64,000 nucleotides of DNA from Tectiglobus diatomicola (GCA_039583345.1 JAZDSJ010000001.1:124001-188000), one strand, 5' to 3'; shown: positions 1 through 9,601, counted from the stretch's first letter. Numbers and translations are program-made. Notes: generated from the letters alone by a model not told the origin.

Positions 1-2413
1 CAGTTGGCCAAGGCTGCTCTGCCAGTAATGTTTGGTATCCCAATCGAGACCAACACTCCTCAGCTAGATGGGGCATAATAGGCCCAATTAATTGAACTAA
101 AAGTTCAAAGGCCTCTCGAATAGCCCAGTCAAGTCCTTGTCCCTTTTTGTTAACTCTAAGCTGAATATGATTAACAAAATCATGAATCTGAGCTATCGCG
201 ACGTTGAAACGTAAATTCTCTATATTTTTTTCAACTAAATAAACTGCTTTATGTGATGCGCGACGTAAAAAAAGAGCGTCACTGCCAAAATTAACTGGTT
301 GGGGCGTATGAATTTTGCAGACCTTTTGCTCAGTTGTGTCAATTAAACGCCAAATTCGTTGTATGAATTTAGACGCTCCAACAATACCAGCCTCCGTCCA
401 AATAATATCACGCTCAGGTGGACTATCTGATAACATAAACCAACGTGCACAATCAGCACCATATTTTGAGATAATATCATCCGGATCTATAATGTTCTTT
501 TTTGATTTAGACATTTTTACGATGTCACCAATTTCGACGGTCTCACCAGATTTTACAAGTTTTGCAATACGATTTTTACCTTCACCTTCAGTACGAACTT
601 CCTTTGGCTCAAACCAAATGCGTCTTTCATTGGTAGTTTTCTGAAAATAGCACTCGTGTACAACCATACCTTGTGTAAGTAGGGCATTGAACGGTTCTTT
701 AATATCTGCAGGTAAGTTTCCTGTTACTCCCATCGCTCGTGAGAAAAATCGTGAATATAGTAAATGCAGAATAGCATGCTCAATGCCTCCAATATATTGA
801 TCTACCGGCAACCAGTATTTTGCCGAATCATGGTCTACGGGTGTATCGTGGTTAGGTGATGTGAATCGTGTGTAATACCACGATGAGTCAACGAAAGTAT
901 CCATGGTATCTGTCTCACGTCTCGCAAGCTTTCCACACTTTGGACAACACACTAAAGCCCAAGATGGGTGTCTGTCTAAAGGGTTTCCGAAAGTGTCAAA
1001 AGACACATCACCGGGAAGAACTATCGGTAAATCTTTTTCAGGTACTGGCACAGCACCGCAATCATCACAATGAACAATTGGAATCGGACAGCCCCAGTAT
1101 CTCTGGCGTGATATTCCCCAGTCGCGTAGCCTGAAATATGTTACTCGCTCAACAACTGAAGCGTCGTCAAGATCCATTTCCTCAAGCTTTTTTGCTACGG
1201 CATCAAATGCTCTCTTGGTATCAAGGCCATTAAGAAATTTCGAATTAATTATAACACCATCATCAGTGAAGGCTTTTTGACCAATTGTAAAATTAGCGGG
1301 ATCCGCATCTCGTGGCGCAACAACTGGAATAACAGGCAAGTTATATTTGCGAGCAAAATCAAGATCTCGTTGATCTCCTGAAGGACAACCGAACACCGCA
1401 CCTGTGCCGTATTCTGAAAGTATGAAATTCGCTACGTAAATTGGCAGCTCCCATTCGTGGTCTAAGGGGTGTTTTGCTTTAATACCAATATCGAAGCCTT
1501 TTTTTTCGATTTTTTCTAAATCTATAATTGATGTGCCGGCTTGACGGCATTCCTCACAAAAATCTGCCAACTTTGAATTAGTTGCGGCAGCAGCTCTAGA
1601 AAGTGGATGATCTGGCGCAATAGCTACGAACGAAGCACCAAAAATCGTATCAGGACGTGTAGTGTAGACTTTCAGTTCCTTAATGCCTTCAATTTCGTAA
1701 TTTAATTTCCATCTTATCAACAGACCGTGAGATTTTCCGATCCAATTTGCTTGCATTAACCGTACGTTTTCCGGCCAATTTTTTAGCTCGGCTAAACCTT
1801 CAAGAAGGTCATCAGCAAACTCAGTGATTTTTAGGAACCATTGCGTCAATTCACGTTGTTCAACCAAAGCGCCCGATCGCCAACCTCTGCCCTCGATCAC
1901 TTGTTCATTTGCCAGAACTGTATGATCCACTGGATCCCAATTTACCTTTGAAGATTTTCTGTACGCTAGACCTCGGGAAAAAAAATCTAGAAAAAGTTTT
2001 TGTTGATGTTTGTAGTAGCTTATATTGCATGTCGCAAACTCTCTTGACCAGTCAAGCGCTAAACCAATGGATTTCAGTTGCATTTTCATTGCTTCAATGT
2101 TTTTGTACGTCCATTTATCAGGTTTAGTATTATGCTCAATAGCTGCATTTTCTGCCGGCATACCAAAGGCATCCCAGCCCATAGGGTGTAAAACATTAAA
2201 ACCTTTGGCACGCTTGTAACGAGCCAAAATGTCACCCATAGCGTAGTTTCGTACATGGCCCATGTGAATACGACCAGATGGATATGGAAACATTTCAAGT
2301 ATGTAGCATTTGGGTTTGTTGCGTAAATTATTGGTGGCAAAAATATTGGAATCAGCCCATACATCTTGCCAATATTTTTCTCGCTTAGGCGCACTGTAAA
2401 GTTTATTTGCCAT
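1..2413 (-). CDS. leuS: Leucyl-tRNA synthetase (3' end outside window)
   Basis: Charges tRNA-Leu with leucine in the cytoplasm; class Ia aminoacyl-tRNA synthetase. The reading frame is open from an ATG at 2413 to the left edge, giving 804 codons of an expected 850-870, so only the C-terminal tail is missing. The HIGH signature appears as HMGH at about residues 50-53 and KMSKS at about 633-637 (complement of about 500-517). The CP1 editing domain is present, with TTRPDTIF and a GTGAVFGCP...DQRD segment (complement of about 1360-1680), so proofreading is probably retained. It is transcribed divergently from yggS. No strong Shine-Dalgarno precedes the start. Identification is secure from the motif order and length. 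Confidence 0.96.
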   Translation of the reverse strand, partial: MANKLYSAPKREKYWQDVWADSNIFATNNLRNKPKCYILEMFPYPSGRIHMGHVRNYAMGDILARYKRAKGFNVLHPMGWDAFGMPAENAAIEHNTKPDKWTYKNIEAMKMQLKSIGLALDWSREFATCNISYYKHQQKLFLDFFSRGLAYRKSSKVNWDPVDHTVLANEQVIEGRGWRSGALVEQRELTQWFLKITEFADDLLEGLAELKNWPENVRLMQANWIGKSHGLLIRWKLNYEIEGIKELKVYTTRPDTIFGASFVAIAPDHPLSRAAAATNSKLADFCEECRQAGTSIIDLEKIEKKGFDIGIKAKHPLDHEWELPIYVANFILSEYGTGAVFGCPSGDQRDLDFARKYNLPVIPVVAPRDADPANFTIGQKAFTDDGVIINSKFLNGLDTKRAFDAVAKKLEEMDLDDASVVERVTYFRLRDWGISRQRYWGCPIPIVHCDDCGAVPVPEKDLPIVLPGDVSFDTFGNPLDRHPSWALVCCPKCGKLARRETDTMDTFVDSSWYYTRFTSPNHDTPVDHDSAKYWLPVDQYIGGIEHAILHLLYSRFFSRAMGVTGNLPADIKEPFNALLTQGMVVHECYFQKTTNERRIWFEPKEVRTEGEGKNRIAKLVKSGETVEIGDIVKMSKSKKNIIDPDDIISKYGADCARWFMLSDSPPERDIIWTEAGIVGASKFIQRIWRLIDTTEQKVCKIHTPQPVNFGSDALFLRRASHKAVYLVEKNIENLRFNVAIAQIHDFVNHIQLRVNKKGQGLDWAIREAFELLVQLIGPIMPHLAEECWSRLGYQTLLAEQPWPT

Positions 2414-3129
2414 GTTCGTAGGGCCTGACTTTAAAATTTTAAGCTGTCGGATTAACAAGTACTTGCTACATAGAAGTCATACAAGATCTCTATAATAATT
2501 TTAATTAAAAAATACTTCAGGCTTATTGTCATAGAACTCGAGATTTCCCACCACTTCTTTTAAGTAAAGCGTAGTTCCTAAAATTAAAAATAGAGGTTAC
2601 AACTAACACTGATAGAGTTTAGGATATTGTTACGCAAGCTGGCAAATCTCAGCGCCTTTAGAAAATATTCCACTATAATTAAACAGAACTTTTATATAGT
2701 TCTGGACCTTACCTATTATCAACGCAGCTTTTATGGATTGTAGTTAGTAACTATTAGTGATTTTTTTTTACTTCGCTATATCCAAGATAACACTCATAAG
2801 TTCTTGAGATTTGTGTGGAAACCTATTTTTAAAAGATCTGGTAGTGTTTATAGGAAAGCCAAAGATGAATAGTGTGATTTAGTAAACTATTTTTAGTTTC
2901 AAATCTCATAGTTTTGTGTTTAGTCAAAAAGCTCCTACTTGGTACAATATAGCTAACTCATGCCTATTATATAGAAATCTGGAGTTCTCGAAGTAACTTT
3001 ATATGGAAACGAGTTAATAATAATTGCTAAAATGAATAGCCAGGTCTTGCTGATAGAAATCACAAAAATGAAGGTTCGTATCCTTTTTTGATCTTAAGTA
3101 AAGTTAAATAGTCTAGATAAGGGTCTAAC
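2414..3129. other. Gene-free divergent intergenic region
   Basis: About 0.7 kb of AT-rich DNA between the divergent leuS and yggS genes. It must hold both promoters. I see no coding frame, tRNA or clear repeat in it. Confidence 0.5.
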
Positions 3130-3792
3130 ATGGATATAGCCACACGCCTTAGAGATATTAAATCAAAAATTAAAAAAGTAGCCCTAGAAACAGGACGAGA
3201 GACTCATGATATTAACTTAGTTGCAGTTTCTAAAACGTTTGATATACCCGCTATAATTCCTGCTTTGGAGGCTGGCCAACTCGAATTCGGAGAAAATCGA
3301 GTTCAGGAAGCTGTAAGAAAATGGTCCAAGCTGCGAGAGGATTTCTCGGACGTAGTATTGCACCTAATTGGACCTTTGCAATCTAATAAGGTAAAAGAAG
3401 CTGTTGCGACATTTGATGTAATTCATACTATTGATCGTCCGAAGATTGCTAGAGCAGTTGCATCGGAAATGCAGAAACAGTCAAAGCGAACCAAACTATT
3501 CGTCCAGATTAATACTGGTGAAGAAGGGCAAAAAGCTGGTATCTATCCAGATATGGCAAAAAACTTCATAAAAATGTGCCGTATTGAGCTAAACCTGAAT
3601 ATTGCAGGTCTTATGTGTATTCCGCCGGCCCAAGAAGAGCCTGCTGTCCATTTTGCATTTCTTTATAAGCTTGCCAGTGAAATGAACCTGACAGGTCTCT
3701 CCATGGGTATGTCAGCAGACTTCGAAGCTGCAATTTCTCTTGGCTCTACAGATATTCGGGTCGGCTCTGCTATTTTTGGTAATCGTAATTAG
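3130..3792 (+). CDS. yggS: YggS family PLP-homeostasis protein
   Basis: Pyridoxal-5'-phosphate-binding protein of the alanine-racemase-fold YggS/PROSC family. The family is thought to buffer free PLP and keep amino-acid pools balanced; it has no firmly assigned reaction. Visible features are the PLP lysine in VAVSKTF (Lys35), the FGENRVQE motif at about 53-60, the HLIGPLQSNK strand, and the C-terminal LSMGMSADFEAAI...STDIRVGSAIFG signature that holds the phosphate. At 220 residues it is full length. An AAGGG Shine-Dalgarno lies six bases before the ATG. It stands alone, divergent from leuS. Confidence 0.93.
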   Translation: MDIATRLRDIKSKIKKVALETGRETHDINLVAVSKTFDIPAIIPALEAGQLEFGENRVQEAVRKWSKLREDFSDVVLHLIGPLQSNKVKEAVATFDVIHTIDRPKIARAVASEMQKQSKRTKLFVQINTGEEGQKAGIYPDMAKNFIKMCRIELNLNIAGLMCIPPAQEEPAVHFAFLYKLASEMNLTGLSMGMSADFEAAISLGSTDIRVGSAIFGNRN

Positions 3793-4409
3793 ATAGTCTT
3801 CCACGCTTTTAGTCTATTTTATTATAATAATCTAATTTTTAGGGTGAAAAAATAACTCCTTATTTAAAGTGATGTTTAAAAATGGAAGTGGTGCGCTTTT
3901 TAACTTCTATAAGAATAACTTAGTTCACCTATATGGTATACAAATTTAACGCAATTATCTGTTAACTGAAATATCTCGTTATACTTTAATTACAGTTTTA
4001 AAGTTGATTGTTAGATCCATTGCTTTAAATGTTTCTAATAAATTTCAAATTCTTGTACTAAGCTTGAAATAATTGTTTGACTATACTTATCTCTGAATTT
4101 GGCCTGCTTTTTAGGAAGTAAACTAATAATTGGTGCAGTTTTTCTTAATAAAAAATTATTCACATTCGCAAATTTAAAAGCTGTAATTACCGCGTTATTT
4201 CAACTACTACACTATTAGTAAGACTTCTAATTTTATTATTTAGTAAAGCTGGCAGAACTTTTAAAGTTATGGCGTTTTCTAACAAATCACACTAAAGTAA
4301 ATAAGCAATTCATTAGAATCTAAAGTATAAAATTCACCAGCTTCTAATAATCACGCGAACTAAATTTTTAGAGGATCTAGAAATATTTTAGTGTTACGGA
4401 TAACAGAAT
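3793..4409. other. Gene-free convergent intergenic region
   Basis: About 0.6 kb between the converging ends of yggS and prfC. It is AT-rich, and I recognise no ORF, RNA or terminator with a U-tract. Confidence 0.5.
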
Positions 4410-5984
4410 TTATTCTAGCTCCTTGGTCTTTTGAAAATAAATTTGATTATTGTTTTCTTCTTTATACTTAAGCTCCCAAGAGCTCCGACACATAAAAACT
4501 GGATCCCCATCACGATCGGACATTATAGATTCTTTGTTCAAAGCAATAAACTTATCTAGCACCTTATCATTTTCTGAGCTAATCCAACGTGCTGTCTGAT
4601 AAGGTGTGCTTTCAAAAGCGATCTGGACCTTGTATTCATTTTTTGCTCGATCTGTTACTACATCTAGTTGAAGGGGTCCTATCGCTCCTACCAACCATGA
4701 AGCGCCAATATCCGACTTAAAAACCTGAATTAAACCTTCTTCAGATAAATCCTGTAATGCCTGACGTAATTGCTTAATTCGTCTGGTGTCAGTGACATGA
4801 ACAAGTCGTAAAATTTCAGGAGCAAAAACAGGAATTTTAGTAAACCGCATCACCTCACCTTCTGTGAAAGTGTCGCCCACACGGATAGAACCGTGATTGG
4901 GTATTCCGATAACGTCACCGGCACTGGCTGTTTCTGCAATTTCCCGGTCTTGGGCCATAAATATGATCGGGCTGTGCACGAGCACATCTTTTCCTGAACG
5001 AACTTGATGGAGTTTCATGCCTCGTTTGAATCGGCCAGAACATAGTCTTAGAAACGCAATTCGATCCCTATGTTTTTTGTCCATGTTAGCTTGTACTTTG
5101 AACACAAACCCGCTGACTGATTTTTCGCTAGGTCTCACAACCCGGATATTGGTTGATGATGGCCTTGGTTCTGGAGCATGGTCAGAGATCATATTAAGCA
5201 AATTTAGAACACCAAAGTCCCGTAATGCACTACCAAAAATCACTGGTGTAAGGTGCCCCTCAAGATAAAGATCGTGTCTAAACTTCGCATAGCCACCAAC
5301 AGCAAGTTCTATATTGTCGCGGGTATGTCTCAGTAAGTCTTTTCCAAAGATTTTGTCGAGTTTCGCGTCATTAAGTCCATGCATTTGAATAGTAGTATCG
5401 CAAATACCAGACACATTTCTAGAGGTTGTGAGTTCATTATTCTGAAGATCATAGCAGCCAGAAAACAAACTACCCATACCTATTGGCCATACGCGCGGGC
5501 AGATCTCTAGTTGCAATTCGTCCTGGATCTGGTCAAGTATTTCAAATGGATCAAGACTTTCACGATCTACTTTATTAATAAAGGTAATTATAGGAATATT
5601 TCGTAATCGACAGACTTCAAATAATTTGCGAGTTTGACTTTCGATACCGCGCGATGAGTCAATTACCATAATTGCCGAATCTACTGCAGTTAATGTGCGG
5701 TACGTGTCTTCGGAAAAATCCTCGTGTCCTGGGGTGTCAAGCAGGTTATATAAAAACTCTTTATACTTAAAAGTCATTACAGATGAAGTAACGGAGATTC
5801 CACGTTCTTGCTCGATCTTCATCCAGTCTGAACGAGCACGACGAGCTTCGCCACGAGCCTTAACCGTCCCAGCTAGATGAATAGCGCCACTAGAAAACAA
5901 CAGTTTTTCAGTTAGCGTGGTTTTACCAGCATCCGGATGTGAAATAATAGCGAATGTACGACGACGACTATAACATATTTGCAT
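4410..5984 (-). CDS. prfC: Peptide chain release factor 3
   Basis: GTPase that recycles RF1/RF2 from the ribosome after peptide release. The product has 524 residues, the usual RF3 length. The G domain shows G1 SHPDAGKT (about 15-22), a G2 region RGISVTSSV, G3 DTPGHEDF and G4 NKVD, followed by the RF3-typical domain 2 and the C-terminal IKQLRQALQDLSEEGLIQVF segment. RF3 lengths and the DTYRTLTAVDSA motif separate it from EF-G. The gene is isolated, with gaps on both sides. RF3 is often lost from strongly reduced genomes, so its intact state suggests moderate reduction. Confidence 0.95.
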   Translation of the reverse strand: MQICYSRRRTFAIISHPDAGKTTLTEKLLFSSGAIHLAGTVKARGEARRARSDWMKIEQERGISVTSSVMTFKYKEFLYNLLDTPGHEDFSEDTYRTLTAVDSAIMVIDSSRGIESQTRKLFEVCRLRNIPIITFINKVDRESLDPFEILDQIQDELQLEICPRVWPIGMGSLFSGCYDLQNNELTTSRNVSGICDTTIQMHGLNDAKLDKIFGKDLLRHTRDNIELAVGGYAKFRHDLYLEGHLTPVIFGSALRDFGVLNLLNMISDHAPEPRPSSTNIRVVRPSEKSVSGFVFKVQANMDKKHRDRIAFLRLCSGRFKRGMKLHQVRSGKDVLVHSPIIFMAQDREIAETASAGDVIGIPNHGSIRVGDTFTEGEVMRFTKIPVFAPEILRLVHVTDTRRIKQLRQALQDLSEEGLIQVFKSDIGASWLVGAIGPLQLDVVTDRAKNEYKVQIAFESTPYQTARWISSENDKVLDKFIALNKESIMSDRDGDPVFMCRSSWELKYKEENNNQIYFQKTKELE

Positions 5985-6173
5985 GGTTTAAGAGGTCCAC
6001 CTGTGTCAACACCTTGTATTTGAAATAAGGTAAATTTGAAAAAGTAAATGCTAAGCCCCCCACTCCGGTTGTCGTCTTGAGTAATTACTTGTAAATAATA
6101 TGGTAAGTAAATATTACTAGTGTAACACACAAGTAGTAAATTAATGTTGGTGCTAATTTAGTTGTCTGTTGAT

Positions 6174-6692
6174 ATGACTATACTTGATATTATAACTATG
6201 CCTGATCCCATCTTGCGAAAGATAAGCGAGCCCGTGGAATATATAGGGTCTGACTTACGCATTTTGTTAGACGATATGCTCGAAACTATGTATGACGCAC
6301 CTGGAATTGGTTTGGCGGGTATTCAGGTTGCTGTACCTAAACGAGTTCTTGTCATAGATGTTTCGGACCATGATACACAGTCTCCTAATCCGATCTGTAT
6401 GATTAATCCAGAAATTATATACTTTAGCGACGAGAAGCGTATCTACGAGGAAGGTTGTCTATCTTTGCCTGATGTTCGTGTTGAGATCGAGCGCCCAACG
6501 GAGATATCGGTTCGCTATATCAATCAATATGGTACTAAAGAGAAACTGACAACACACGGGCTGCTAGCAACAGCAATACAGCACGAAATTGATCATCTCG
6601 ACGGCAGATTGATAATTGACTTCTTGTCAAAACTCAGAAGGGATATAGTTATTAGAAAGCTAAAAAAAACAGCACGTACAAAAATAATGTGA
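6174..6692 (+). CDS. def: Peptide deformylase
   Basis: Removes the formyl group from the N-terminal methionine of new proteins; Fe/Zn metalloenzyme. The three class motifs are visible: GIGLAGIQ (about 44-51), EGCLSLP (93-99) and HEIDH (137-141), which supply the metal ligands Cys and two His. In motif I the second alanine of the usual GLAAxQ is glycine. I chose the ATG at 6174 (172 residues) because MTILDIITMPDP matches the family N-terminus; an in-frame TTG at 6162 would add four residues. fmt, the usual neighbour, is not adjacent. Confidence 0.94.
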   Translation: MTILDIITMPDPILRKISEPVEYIGSDLRILLDDMLETMYDAPGIGLAGIQVAVPKRVLVIDVSDHDTQSPNPICMINPEIIYFSDEKRIYEEGCLSLPDVRVEIERPTEISVRYINQYGTKEKLTTHGLLATAIQHEIDHLDGRLIIDFLSKLRRDIVIRKLKKTARTKIM

Positions 6693-6854
6693 ACATTTCA
6701 TGTATGCTATATGCTCGATATATGTATTATTTAATTGTTTAGAGACACAAACAATATAATCCAGACTGGATATTTCTTAACTATATGAAATTAAATCGAT
6801 TAGGACCAAAATTGGTCAAAATCCTTTTTTACGTACTAAAGGCGTTTTCGAAAA

Positions 6855-7025
6855 TCACTTCCGCCTAATATCACGCGTTAGATAAATCACGAATCCACCA
6901 AAAAAAAGTGCACCAATAATTGCGCCGAGGATGATACTACTTGGCCAAATTATATTGCCTACCCAAATACCGATAACAAAGCTTAGTAGATTTGCAATTA
7001 GAATGAAAATAATACGCAAAATCAT
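6855..7025 (-). CDS. Small two-helix membrane protein, unknown
   Basis: A 56-codon ORF starting ATG at 7025 with a good AGAGG Shine-Dalgarno eight bases upstream. The product has one hydrophobic segment from about residue 3 to 25, a second from about 30 to 49 containing glycines, and a basic tail ending RDIRRK. Two transmembrane helices with a short cytoplasmic tail are the likely topology. It converges on def and is divergent from ffs, with only 50 bases between the two starts. I do not recognise the family. The strong ribosome site and coherent hydrophobic pattern support a real gene. Confidence 0.5.
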   Translation of the reverse strand: MILRIIFILIANLLSFVIGIWVGNIIWPSSIILGAIIGALFFGGFVIYLTRDIRRK

Positions 7026-7038
7026 ATTATACGACCTC

Positions 7039-7067
7039 TTGCTCTTTTAGTACTTAGTTAGTATATT
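7039..7067 (+). promoter_or_regulatory. Candidate promoter of ffs
   Basis: TTGCTC (7039-7044) and TATATT (7062-7067) are separated by exactly 17 bases and end nine bases before the first base of the SRP RNA stem. Spacing and position fit a housekeeping sigma promoter. Confidence 0.5.
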
Positions 7068-7075
7068 TATCACAT

Positions 7076-7167
7076 GGAGGCTGTCACGGACATGTCCCCT
7101 GCTAACTAGGTCAGGTCCGGAAGGAAGCAGCCCTAGCAGGTTTGGTGTGGGTCGTTGCACAGTCTCC
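7076..7167 (+). ncRNA. ffs: Bacterial small SRP RNA (4.5S)
   Basis: RNA scaffold of the signal recognition particle, which binds Ffh and its receptor to target membrane proteins. The diagnostic apical domain GGTCAGGTCCGGAAGGAAGC is present at about 7110-7129, including the GGAA tetraloop and the asymmetric internal loop. The ends close on each other: GGAGGCTG at 7076-7083 pairs with CAGTCTCC at 7160-7167 with a single G-U. The length of about 92 nt fits the short Gram-negative form. It lies upstream of dnaX, a common alphaproteobacterial position. The protein partner ffh is also in this window. Confidence 0.96.
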
Positions 7168-7356
7168 TGTAAATTTACTAAAATCTTCATGTATTTCCGA
7201 TTTATTGGAACTTATTTACTAGTAGACACCTAATACTTAGTAACATATACCCGAAAAAACTTTAATTCTAATATGCCAGCCTCTATGTCACGTGCTTCTA
7301 CTAATTCCAACTGAGGCATTTGATAGTAAGTAAAATTAATCGGCTGAGGCAATATC

Positions 7357-9081
7357 ATGAGCGAAAGTAATAGAACCTGTGAGTTAAGCGATTCGGTTGT
7401 AGAGCACGACCATTATGTAGTACTTGCTCGTAAGTATCGGCCAGAAACTTTTGAAGATATTATCGGCCAAGAGCCGATGGTTAAGACATTGTGCAACGCC
7501 TTTGAATTAGGCCGAATTGCACAAGGATATATGCTTACTGGCGTGCGTGGTGTAGGCAAGACAACCACAGCTAGAATAATTGCTCGTGCACTTAATTATT
7601 CTCACGATGGCCTTGTAAACAAAGCGACAGTGAATTTCCATGGGTATGGGCCTCATTGTAAACGGATACTGAGGTCTGGACACCCAGATGTATTTGAGAT
7701 TGATGCTGCATCTAATACTGGTGTCGATAATATAAGAGAAATAATACAAAATACAAATTACAATACAATAGAAGCTCGTTATAAAGTTTACATAATCGAC
7801 GAGGTTCATATGCTATCAAAGGGAGCTTTCAATGCTCTTTTGAAAACGTTAGAAGAGCCGCCGCAACACGTAAAATTTATTTTCGCTACTACCGAAATTC
7901 GGAAGGTTCCTGTAACTGTGCTTTCGCGTTGCCAAAGATTTGATTTACAGCGCGTTGAGGCTTTACTACTTATCAAACATTTTACTAAAATTCTTGAAAA
8001 TGAAGGCGCAAAAGCTGAAGAAAGAGCACTAAATTTAATTGCGCGCGCAGCTGATGGCTCAGTCCGTGATGGTTTATCTCTACTAGATCAGGCCATTACT
8101 TTAGGTTCTGGTAGCATAACTCTCGAAACAGTGAATTTGATGTTTGGTCTGGCAGATCGACATCGTATTTTAGATATGTTTGAGACTATGCTTAGTGGTA
8201 AAACAGCCAGTGTTCTCGATCAATTCATAACTATCTATAATCATGGAACTAGTGCCAATCAAGTGCTGAAAGACCTCGCTGAAATTGTCCATTCAGTAAC
8301 CCGTTATAAAGTTTCAAATATAGTAGGTGTAGGCAATGAAGTATCTGAAGATGAAAAACATCGTATTTGCAGTATTTCTGAGCAGGTTTCAGTAGCTTTA
8401 TTATCACGCGTTTGGCAGATGTTGCTTAAAGGTATAGAAGAGGTTGGTAATGCCCCGAACCCAGAAACTGCTGCGGAAATGGTACTCATTCGTATATCTT
8501 ACACAGCTGATATGCCAACTCCTGGTGAGATCATAAAAGCTTTAGGAAGTTCTAATATCAATTCTACTAAAATTACATCTTCATCTTTTAAAAGTAAAAA
8601 AAAATCTGAATCACATAAAACCTTTAAATCAGTAGAAAATACGAACACTGATATCGTTAATAATCCGAAGAATATTACTCAGGCCGCTCAGAAGACCACC
8701 GCTGTTCGTCTTAATAGTTTTGATGACGTCCTTGACTTGATAGGTCAGAACAGGGACGCAATGCTAAAAATGCATCTTGAAGAGCATGTTAGCTTAATCA
8801 GTTTTAAGCCGGGGCGAATTGAATTTTATCCCATGAAAAATGCTCCTCAGGGTCTTGCGGGAGAGCTAGAGAAAAAACTCATTAAGTGGACTAAAGAGCA
8901 CTGGATTGTAGTAGTTGGGGACAAGCATGGTTTTAAACCTGTCGGTCAGATTAGAGATGAACTGTTTGCAACTGAAGTTGCTGAGATTAAAAAACATCCT
9001 GCCGTTTCCAACGTTCTTGAGGTTTTTCCCGATGCTGAAATTACTGATATTAAGCCAACGTCATCTTTTAATTCAAAGTAA
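7357..9081 (+). CDS. dnaX: DNA polymerase III gamma/tau subunit
   Basis: Clamp-loader ATPase of the replicative polymerase. Walker A GVRGVGKTT is at about 62-70, the DEVHML Walker B at about 146-151 and the SRC sensor-1 motif near 190. Domains I-III end near residue 370. A polar linker follows, then a C-terminal tau region from about 450 to 574. The zinc module that normally has four cysteines is eroded: the first three positions are Tyr81, His95 and Gly98, and only Cys101 remains. A run of nine A at 8596-8604 in the linker could give a short gamma form. The start ATG has GAGG eight bases upstream. ybaB follows after 73 bases. Confidence 0.96.
   Translation: MSESNRTCELSDSVVEHDHYVVLARKYRPETFEDIIGQEPMVKTLCNAFELGRIAQGYMLTGVRGVGKTTTARIIARALNYSHDGLVNKATVNFHGYGPHCKRILRSGHPDVFEIDAASNTGVDNIREIIQNTNYNTIEARYKVYIIDEVHMLSKGAFNALLKTLEEPPQHVKFIFATTEIRKVPVTVLSRCQRFDLQRVEALLLIKHFTKILENEGAKAEERALNLIARAADGSVRDGLSLLDQAITLGSGSITLETVNLMFGLADRHRILDMFETMLSGKTASVLDQFITIYNHGTSANQVLKDLAEIVHSVTRYKVSNIVGVGNEVSEDEKHRICSISEQVSVALLSRVWQMLLKGIEEVGNAPNPETAAEMVLIRISYTADMPTPGEIIKALGSSNINSTKITSSSFKSKKKSESHKTFKSVENTNTDIVNNPKNITQAAQKTTAVRLNSFDDVLDLIGQNRDAMLKMHLEEHVSLISFKPGRIEFYPMKNAPQGLAGELEKKLIKWTKEHWIVVVGDKHGFKPVGQIRDELFATEVAEIKKHPAVSNVLEVFPDAEITDIKPTSSFNSK
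8596..8604 (+). promoter_or_regulatory. A9 slippery run in dnaX
   Basis: Nine consecutive A encode Lys414-416 in frame. Slippage that adds one A to the mRNA, or a -1 ribosomal shift, gives Ile then TGA, ending the protein at 417 residues. Removing one A leads to TAG after nine further codons. Both outcomes would produce a gamma-like protein without the tau C-terminus. dnaX genes of E. coli (ribosomal) and Thermus (transcriptional A9) use comparable runs. Confidence 0.55.
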
Positions 9082-9154
9082 TTTAATTATAAGGTCTTTT
9101 GATTAGTAAGATGCTAATATCTTATAAAACCAACTCTAATTTAAAGGAACATCA

Positions 9155-9475
9155 ATGCACGATTTCATGGGTATGATGAAGCAAGTTCAGAACATGCAAG
9201 CGAAGATGCAACAAATACAGCAAGACCTTGCTGACCTTAAAGTCACAGGAGAAGCTGGTGCTGGATTAGTTACTGTAACCCTTAACGGTAAAGGTGAGAT
9301 GTGCAGCATTAAAATTGACTCGACATTAATGAACCCAAGTGAAGTAGAAATAGTTGAGGATTTGATTGTGGCTGCTACACGTGATGCTAAAGTCAAGGCT
9401 GACCAGATTACTCAGGATAAAATGAAAGGTGTCACTGGTGGCCTTCCGCTCCCGCCAGGAATAAAAATGTGGTGA
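9155..9475 (+). CDS. ybaB: YbaB/EbfC nucleoid-associated protein
   Basis: Small DNA-binding protein that dimerises with a tweezer-like fold and coats the nucleoid. The 106 residues cover the whole family: a Met/Gln-rich N-terminal helix (MGMMKQVQNMQAKMQQIQ), the central ADLKVTGEAGAGLVTVTLNGKGE strands, and the C-terminal MKGVTGGLPLPPGIKMW tail. AAAGGAAC precedes the ATG. It follows dnaX as in most proteobacteria, but the usual third gene recR is not next; it lies 1.1 kb away on the other strand. Confidence 0.94.
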   Translation: MHDFMGMMKQVQNMQAKMQQIQQDLADLKVTGEAGAGLVTVTLNGKGEMCSIKIDSTLMNPSEVEIVEDLIVAATRDAKVKADQITQDKMKGVTGGLPLPPGIKMW

Positions 9476-9601
9476 TTTTTATTTATGCTGGATCAGTTTA
9501 AAGAAGACAAGTTGAAAACAAATAGTGAACGTCAATCAGAGAGCGCATTAGAATAATAAGTCATCCTGAAGTCGGTATAATTGCTATGTATAGGTATATA
9601 A

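Noticed and set aside
1345..1400. LeuRS editing site reads CPSGDQRD instead of CP(A/G)HDQRD
   Set aside because: I believe some alphaproteobacterial LeuRS carry this form, so it cannot be called a loss of editing without an alignment.
2086..2394. 102-codon minus-strand ORF at the start of leuS
   Set aside because: It is a shadow frame; the true leuS frame in the same direction carries HMGH and KMSKS in phase.
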